From Xanthomonas sp. GPE 39 (GTDB lineage Bacteria; Pseudomonadota; Gammaproteobacteria; Xanthomonadales; Xanthomonadaceae), in assembly GCF_000963005.1 (NCBI RefSeq), contig NZ_JZHZ01000007.1, positions 2,257,590-2,299,552 of the forward strand: DNA of 41,963 nucleotides. The letters run 5' to 3'. How positions within the stretch are numbered: position 1 is the stretch's first letter; the number at the start of each line of letters is the position of its first letter. The translations under genes and the position numbers were made by a program. The notes beneath the pieces were generated by a model. The model was not told the DNA's origin and made no database searches. It worked only from the letters and a program-made list of their open reading frames with translations. Below are positions 36,849-41,963 of this stretch, in pieces.

Positions 36849-38222
36849 CTAACGGGCGCGCCACCGCCGCGCCACACCACTGACCAAGGCAATCGCCGCG
36901 GTCATTGCCGCAATCGATAGAAATTGTCCACGCGTGTCCGGCGACGCCACCAACAGAGCGAAAATCAGCGCCAGAATCACCAACCCCAGCACGCTCAGCA
37001 GCGGATAACCGCGCATGCGGAAAGGCAAGCGCGTACCACGACGGTCGGCACGCGCGCGCAAAATCAACTGCGACACCAGCGAAATCGTCCACACCAGCAG
37101 GCAAGTCGCACCGACGATGTTGAGCAGCACCGGCAATACGCGGTTGGGATACAGCAGCTCCAGCAGCGCAGCGACGAACCCGAACGACACACTGACCAGC
37201 ACCGCCAGCCACGGCACCTGCTGGCGGCTGGCGAGCGCCAGCAGACGCGGTGCCTCACCGCGTTGAGCCAGCGAAAAGATCATCCGCGATGCGCCGTACA
37301 GATTGGCATTGAGCGCCGACAACAACGCGATCACCGCGATCAAGGTCATGCCGGTCGCCGCGCCGGGAATCCTGGCCACCTGCAGCACTGCGGCGAATGG
37401 CGATGCCAGCGCCGCGCTCTGCCAAGGCACCACCGCGACGATGACGCTCAGCGAGCCGATGTAAAACACCAGGATCCGCCAAGCCACGGTGCGGATCGCC
37501 CGCGCGATACTGCGCTCCGGGTCAGCGGTCTCGGCCGCCGCCACCGCCACGATCTCGGTGCCACCGAAGGCGAACACCACGACCAACAGCGCCGCCGCGA
37601 TACCGGCGATGCCCCTGGGCGCAAACCCGCCGTTACCAGTGATATTGGACAAACCCGGCGCGACCACTCCCGGCAACCAACCAGCCAACAACGCCACGCC
37701 GAGCAAAATGAAGGCCAGGATCGCCGCCACCTTGAGGATGGCAAACCAGAACTCGCACTCGCCGAAGTTGCGCACACCCAACAAATTGATCGCGGTGAGC
37801 ACGATCATGAACCCGAGTGCGACCAGCGGGACCGACACTGGGCAGAGCGTCGCCAGCAAGCCAGCCGCGCCCACCACCTCGGCGGCAATCACGATCACCA
37901 ACTGCAGCCACCACAACCACCCCACGGTTGCACCGATGGTCGGGCCCATCGCGTCGGCGGCATATACCGAGAACGCGCCACTGGACGGATTGGCTGCGGC
38001 CATTTCGCCGAGCGCATTCATCACGATGATCACCAGGGCACCGGCGAGCAGATAGGAGATCAGCACCGCCGGTCCGGCCAGATGCACGCCAACGCCGGAG
38101 CCGAGGAACAGACCGGCACCGATCGCGCCGCCCAATCCCATCATGATCAATTGCCGCGGCCTCAACGCATGGCGCAGGGGCACGGTGGTGGCAGGACGGA
38201 CAGGCGTGGATGGAGGCGGCAT
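36849..38222 (-). CDS. APC-superfamily amino acid permease
   Basis: 457 residues from the ATG at 38222. Twelve transmembrane helices are expected. The first, RPRQLIMMGLGGAIGAGLFL with GSGVG, is the typical AAT-family opening; FGGTEIVAVAAAETADPERS is the family consensus near helix 6-7. It imports or exchanges an amino acid; GABA and proline-type permeases are relatives, but the substrate cannot be named. Longer frames reach 38330, but the residues before MPPPSTP are not family-like. No ribosome-binding site is clear at either candidate start. Large plus-strand frames across it are shadows. Confidence 0.86.
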   Translation of the reverse strand: MPPPSTPVRPATTVPLRHALRPRQLIMMGLGGAIGAGLFLGSGVGVHLAGPAVLISYLLAGALVIIVMNALGEMAAANPSSGAFSVYAADAMGPTIGATVGWLWWLQLVIVIAAEVVGAAGLLATLCPVSVPLVALGFMIVLTAINLLGVRNFGECEFWFAILKVAAILAFILLGVALLAGWLPGVVAPGLSNITGNGGFAPRGIAGIAAALLVVVFAFGGTEIVAVAAAETADPERSIARAIRTVAWRILVFYIGSLSVIVAVVPWQSAALASPFAAVLQVARIPGAATGMTLIAVIALLSALNANLYGASRMIFSLAQRGEAPRLLALASRQQVPWLAVLVSVSFGFVAALLELLYPNRVLPVLLNIVGATCLLVWTISLVSQLILRARADRRGTRLPFRMRGYPLLSVLGLVILALIFALLVASPDTRGQFLSIAAMTAAIALVSGVARRWRAR

Positions 38223-38475
38223 CGTGCAATCGGAAGGCCAAACCATGACACGATACAACGTCGCCGGGGCAACGTGCGAGCTGCGGCCTAGAATGCAGGG
38301 CGAATCGGAGAACTGCACTGGCAAACGCACCTTGCGTTGTCAGCCACGCGGCGAGGCCCGCAAAGCAAACGGCGCTGTCATGCCGATTGCAGAGGCGGCC
38401 AACCACGCACGGCACGGGCAGCTACCGCCGCGCCGCCGCAGGCACAGCGCATGAGAAATCCGTTACAACCTGCTG

Positions 38476-38500
38476 GATGGCGCCGCGCAGCAGCGCCATC
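38476..38500 (-). terminator. Hairpin after the first chemoreceptor gene
   Basis: GATGGCGC at 38476-38483 pairs perfectly with GCGCCATC at 38493-38500 (loop of nine), starting 18 bases after the stop of the chemoreceptor. No T-run follows on the minus strand, so it may be a weak terminator or an mRNA 3' stabiliser. The same 25-base hairpin follows the second chemoreceptor at 41491-41515. Confidence 0.45.
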
Positions 38501-38518
38501 GTTGCACACGGGCGCGGC

Positions 38519-40741
38519 TTAGAACTCCTGCCAACCCTTTTCCAGCGCTACCGCCGCAACCGGCCGCTCGCGTCGCGTGGCAGCCACGACCGGCTTGACC
38601 ACGGACGTCACCGTCGCCTTGCTCTGACGCGGCGGCATCGCCGCAGAGGCATCGAGCTTGAACAACGCCACCGCCTGGCTCAACTCCAGCGCCTGCTGCT
38701 CCATCGAACGCGCCGCCGCCGTGGCTTCTTCCACCAGCGCCGCGTTCTGCTGCGTGCTCTCGTCCATCTGCGTCACCGTCTGGTTGACCTGCTCGATGCC
38801 CGCTGACTGCTCCTGCGAAGCCGCAGAAATCTCACCCATGATGTCGGTCACGTGCTGCACCGAGGACACGATCTCCTGCATCGTCTTGCCCGCCTGATCC
38901 ACCAACTGCGAACCTTCCGCCACGCGAGTCACCGAGTCGTCGATCAACCCCTTGATCTCCTTGGCCGCATTCGCCGAACGCTGCGCCAACGTCCGCACTT
39001 CGCTCGCCACCACCGCAAATCCACGTCCCTGCTCGCCGGCGCGCGCCGCTTCCACCGCCGCGTTGAGCGCCAGAATATTGGTCTGGAATGCGATGCCATC
39101 GATCACGCTGATGATGTCGGCAATCTTCTTCGAGGCCGCCTCGATACCACTCATCGTCTGCACCACTTGACCGACCACCGCACCGCCTTGCGAGGCCACC
39201 GACGCGGCGCCGGCAGCAAGTTGGTTGGCTTGGCGTGCATTCTCCGCGTTCTGCTTCACCGTGGAGGTCAGCTCTTCCATCGAAGCGGCCGTTTCCTCCA
39301 GGCTCGCCGCCTGCTGCTCGGTCCGTTGCGACAAGTCATCGTTACCCGTGGCGATTTCACTGGCGGCGGCGTTGATCGAACCGGCCGACTGCTTGATTCG
39401 CCCGACGATACTGGCCAGTTGCTCGGCCGTGGCATTGGCATCGTCGCGCATTTGCGCGAACACACCGTGGAACTCGCCATGCATGCGCGCGGTCAGATCG
39501 CCCGCCGCAATCGCCTGCAGCAGCGTCGACAAGGACTGTAGATTGCCATCGGCCGTGGACATCAGTTGATTGAGGCTCTCCACCATCAACCGGAAGTCGT
39601 ACTGGAAGCGCTCGGCATCCCCGCGCGCGGCGAAGTCGCCATGCGCCGCCGAGTGCGCCAATTGCTTGATCTGCCCGTTCATCGCTGACAGGTTCGCCTT
39701 CACCTCGTCCATGGTCTTGCTCAATACCGCTTCCTCGCCGGGCAGGCGATCCATGTCCTGACTCAGATCGCCAATCGCATAGCGCCCCATGATCTGCGCC
39801 AGCTTGGTCTTGACCGCCAGGTGCGAGGACACCAGTGCATTGGTTTCCGCCGCCATCCGCCCATAATCGCCGGGGAACGTCTGCGCATCGATACGATGAC
39901 TGACCTCACCGGCATCGTGGCGCTTGGCCATCTCCAACTGTGCGCCGATCAGGCTGCGCAACTGCCGCTGCATCCCATCCATCGCGATCAACAGCCGGCC
40001 GGTCTCGTCCTTGGCGTCGGTGCGCACGTCGTTATCCAGATTGCCCGCCGCAATCGCCTCGGCAGCGCGGGTCGCACGATTCAGCGGCATGGTCAGACTG
40101 CGCGTGATCAACCAGGCCAATAAACTGCTGACCAGGACCACGAGAACGCCACCGGCAATGAGCAAATTGCGCCCACGCCCCATCGCCGCTCTCGCCTCGG
40201 CATAGGCATCGCTACTGCGTTTGGCCTGCAAATCCGCATAGACAGCAATGGCATCTTGCCACTTCTGCACCACCGGAACGGACTTGCTCATCATCAAATC
40301 CAGCGCCTCTTGTGCCTTGTCATGCATACCAAGGTCGATGACGCGGTTATTGATCTCGACTGAACTCGCCCGCATGCGGTCGACCTCATCCAACGTGGCA
40401 AGGCTTTGCGCGTCACTTGGAATCTCATCCAACCGCTTGCGCGCTGCGAGATAGCGCCCGCGCTGCTGAGCGATCACCTTGGAGAAACGGATGTTGTCCT
40501 CCTGAGAGGTCGGCAACACGATGTTGCGCAGATTGATGGCGACGGCCGAACTCGAGTCGAGCATGTCGTTGGATGCGCGTATTGCGGCAATGTTGTAATT
40601 GACAATCCCGTCCAACCGTCCGCGCGCCTGAACGAGGGTGACAAGCCCAGCAACGACGAGCGAGCAGGAAAGCAGGATAAGCAAGCCGAACGCCGTGGAG
40701 AGTCGAGCACCGACGTTGTAGCGCTGAAGGAAAGCGATCAT
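38519..40741 (-). CDS. Methyl-accepting chemotaxis protein, first copy
   Basis: 740 residues from the ATG at 40741, with GGAG upstream; a frame open to 40840 adds residues unlike a membrane start. Transmembrane helix 1 is residues 14-37 and helix 2 is 193-212, enclosing a periplasmic helical-bundle sensor of about 155 residues. A HAMP domain follows (213-265), then further HAMP-like segments and the signalling hairpin with tip IAFQTNILALNAAVEAARAG. The last residues GWQEF form the CheR/CheB-binding tail known from high-abundance receptors. It signals through CheA/CheW to the flagellar motor. Ligand unknown. Its C-terminal end is nearly identical to the partial receptor at 41534-41963. Confidence 0.92.
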   Translation of the reverse strand: MIAFLQRYNVGARLSTAFGLLILLSCSLVVAGLVTLVQARGRLDGIVNYNIAAIRASNDMLDSSSAVAINLRNIVLPTSQEDNIRFSKVIAQQRGRYLAARKRLDEIPSDAQSLATLDEVDRMRASSVEINNRVIDLGMHDKAQEALDLMMSKSVPVVQKWQDAIAVYADLQAKRSSDAYAEARAAMGRGRNLLIAGGVLVVLVSSLLAWLITRSLTMPLNRATRAAEAIAAGNLDNDVRTDAKDETGRLLIAMDGMQRQLRSLIGAQLEMAKRHDAGEVSHRIDAQTFPGDYGRMAAETNALVSSHLAVKTKLAQIMGRYAIGDLSQDMDRLPGEEAVLSKTMDEVKANLSAMNGQIKQLAHSAAHGDFAARGDAERFQYDFRLMVESLNQLMSTADGNLQSLSTLLQAIAAGDLTARMHGEFHGVFAQMRDDANATAEQLASIVGRIKQSAGSINAAASEIATGNDDLSQRTEQQAASLEETAASMEELTSTVKQNAENARQANQLAAGAASVASQGGAVVGQVVQTMSGIEAASKKIADIISVIDGIAFQTNILALNAAVEAARAGEQGRGFAVVASEVRTLAQRSANAAKEIKGLIDDSVTRVAEGSQLVDQAGKTMQEIVSSVQHVTDIMGEISAASQEQSAGIEQVNQTVTQMDESTQQNAALVEEATAAARSMEQQALELSQAVALFKLDASAAMPPRQSKATVTSVVKPVVAATRRERPVAAVALEKGWQEF

Positions 40742-41149
40742 GAGGAACGACTCCGTGATAAGGAGAGAAACAAAATGCAACGCCCGGCAGGCACATGACA
40801 CTCCAGCGCTGTAGTGAGCTACATCGATATGGGCAAGCAAGCGTAATGAACCTAAAAATTCTTAGATTCAGCAACTACAGCCCCTTCAACGCAGTGCTTG
40901 GGCGGTATAACGGCGACCATCAGGAAAACTTAATAGGCATGGGCGTCGACCCTCAAATTAATTCATGTAAATAAATGCATAATTTATGGAATCCAAGAAT
41001 CCGACCCGAATCGGTTGATCTGCATGAAATTCGCGTGCGAGCCAAGTTGCAAAATATTGCCGCAGTGCCAAGCACACACTGACCGGACCGCACTGCATCG
41101 TGCACGATAAAATCTCTGGCGAAGCGAACGATGTGAATGCAGTAGGCAC
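40742..41149. other. Intergenic stretch upstream of the first chemoreceptor
   Basis: About 400 bases with no recognisable gene. Around 40930-40990 the DNA is AT-rich (AATTAATTCATGTAAATAAATG-like sequence on either strand), which fits a promoter region for the minus-strand receptor gene, but no confident -35/-10 or -24/-12 pair was identified. The region may include the outer end of the IS630 remnant. Confidence 0.4.
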
Positions 41150-41445
41150 TCGTGCTCCGCTGCGTTGAAAACTTTGCAGCGTCGTTCGACCTTGGCGAGG
41201 ATCGAGTCAGCGGTGGCAGTCCATTGAACGGTCGAAGGTGTTGGTTGTAGTGCTCGACGAACGCATTGATCTTGCATTTCAGATCAGCCGCCGGGTCGAA
41301 GGATCCACGCCGGATCGTCTGCAGGGTGATCAGAGCAAACCAGCGCTCGACCTGGTTGAGCCAGGAACTGTAGGCCGACGTGCAGTGAATGTAGTAACGC
41401 GGCCGTCATGGTCAGCCATGACTTGATCTTGGCGTGTCCTAGGCT
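41150..41445 (-). pseudogene. IS630-family transposase 3' remnant with frameshifts
   Basis: On the minus strand, SWLNQVERWFALITLQTIRR is the familiar C-terminal segment of IS630-type DDE transposases (the usual form is ASWLNQVERWF). It is preceded in another frame by HAKIKSWLTMTA, as in the family stretch before the active-site region. It continues to NAFVEHYNQHLRPF and then shifts frame to QWTATADSILAKVERRCK, which matches the usual RPF.WTATADSIL ending. At least two frameshifts are therefore needed, near 41395-41402 and 41222-41235. The N-terminal two thirds of the gene are missing. The element is dead and lies between two chemoreceptor genes. Confidence 0.75.
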
Positions 41446-41490
41446 CAACGCCTCTGGCCCAGAACTGTAATACCCGATACAACCATGTCC

Positions 41491-41515
41491 GATGGCGCCG
41501 CGCAGCAGCGCCATC
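41491..41515 (-). terminator. Hairpin after the second chemoreceptor gene
   Basis: GATGGCGC at 41491-41498 pairs with GCGCCATC at 41508-41515, in the same position relative to the stop codon as the hairpin at 38476-38500 and with the same nine-base loop. This shows that the duplicated block includes the 3' flank as well as the coding end. Confidence 0.45.
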
Positions 41516-41533
41516 GTTCCACAAGGACGTGGC

Positions 41534-41963
41534 TTAGAACTCCTGCCAACCCTTCTCCAGCGCTACCGCCGCAACCGGCCGCTCGCGTCGCGTGGCGGCC
41601 ACGACCGGCTTCACCACGGACGCCACCGCCGCCTTGCTCTGACGCGGCGGCATCGCCGCAGAGGCATCGAGCTTGAACAACGCCACCGCCTGGCTCAACT
41701 CCACCGCCTGCTGCTCCATCGAACGCGCCGCAGCCGTGGCTTCTTCCACCAGCGCCGCGTTCTGCTGCGTACTCTCGTCCATCTGCGTCACCGTTTGGTT
41801 GACCTGCTCGATGCCCGCTGACTGCTCCTGCGAAGCCGCAGAAATCTCGCCCATGATGTCGGTCACGCGCTGCACCGAGGACACGATCTCCTGCATCGTC
41901 TTGCCCGCCTGATCCACCAACTGCGAACCTTCCGCCACGCGAGTCACCGAGTCGTCGATCAAC
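41534..41963 (-). CDS. Methyl-accepting chemotaxis protein, second copy (partial, cut by window edge)
   Basis: The last 142 codons of a receptor whose start lies beyond the right edge. Against the first copy only four substitutions were counted over about 141 residues (H to R, L to V, and two T to A). The same GWQEF tail and the same downstream hairpin are present. The segment includes the signalling-domain descending helix (GEISAASQEQSAGIEQVNQT). It is read in the same direction as the first copy, so the two form a tandem pair separated by 790 bases containing the IS630 remnant. Whether the sensor domains differ cannot be seen. Confidence 0.9.
   Translation of the reverse strand, partial: LIDDSVTRVAEGSQLVDQAGKTMQEIVSSVQRVTDIMGEISAASQEQSAGIEQVNQTVTQMDESTQQNAALVEEATAAARSMEQQAVELSQAVALFKLDASAAMPPRQSKAAVASVVKPVVAATRRERPVAAVALEKGWQEF

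Noticed and set aside
36924-38291. 455-codon plus-strand frame opposite the amino-acid permease gene
   Set aside because: Extremely rich in His, Arg and Gln with no hydrophobic core; a shadow frame.

Overview
The window reads as chromosomal DNA of a Xanthomonadaceae gammaproteobacterium, most likely a Xanthomonas. The evidence is the high GC content, the protein sequences, and two gene orders: ibaG/murA divergent from kdsD-kdsC-lptC-lptA-lptB-rpoN-hpf-(ptsN)-hprK-rapZ-PTS EIIA-ptsH-ptsI-mgtE, and purM-purN divergent from DUF2066-hda. Several decayed genes (ptsN, a PerM-like permease, two transposases, one unidentified gene) suggest a lineage that has lost genes, such as X. albilineans or a relative. 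The species is inference only.

Region by region. 1-5.4 kb: a giant secreted repeat protein (minus strand) with two YD motifs, two IPT/TIG domains and an array of alternating domains of about 108 residues with a 648-bp period. Its 3' end looks truncated at the window edge. 5.4-8.7 kb: a di-haem peroxidase-like cytochrome, a small lipoprotein, a decayed gene, hutD, and comEA with a strong terminator. 8.9-12.7 kb: an M20 peptidase, a small membrane protein, and amgK-murU (peptidoglycan sugar recycling). 12.7-17.1 kb: hda, a shrunken permease and a DUF2066 protein on the minus strand, divergent from purM, a small membrane protein and purN. 17.1-20.4 kb: three DUF3108 exported proteins. The third is separated from the first two by an IS5-type transposase remnant and an AT-rich stretch. 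20.5-32.7 kb: an envelope and regulation block covering murA and ibaG, Kdo synthesis (kdsD, kdsC), lipopolysaccharide export (lptC, lptA, lptB), rpoN, hpf, a frameshifted ptsN remnant, hprK, rapZ and an incomplete phosphotransferase chain (EIIA, HPr, EI). 32.7-38.2 kb: MgtE magnesium transporter, a lipoprotein esterase, an ArsB-like transporter and an amino-acid permease. 38.5-42 kb: two near-identical chemoreceptor genes, one cut by the window edge, separated by an IS630-type transposase remnant and followed by the same hairpin.

How the genes work together. The core block links cell-wall and outer-membrane synthesis with sigma-54 and phosphotransferase-based regulation. EI, HPr, HPr kinase, a mannose-type EIIA and RapZ are intact, but the nitrogen-type EIIA (ptsN) is broken, so this copy of the relay lacks its usual output protein. 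No complete new defence or mobile system was seen. The most unusual items are the 648-bp-period repeat gene, the ptsN decay, the permease collapsed to its two ends, the DUF3108 trio and the chemoreceptor duplication. No tRNA, rRNA or CRISPR array was recognised.
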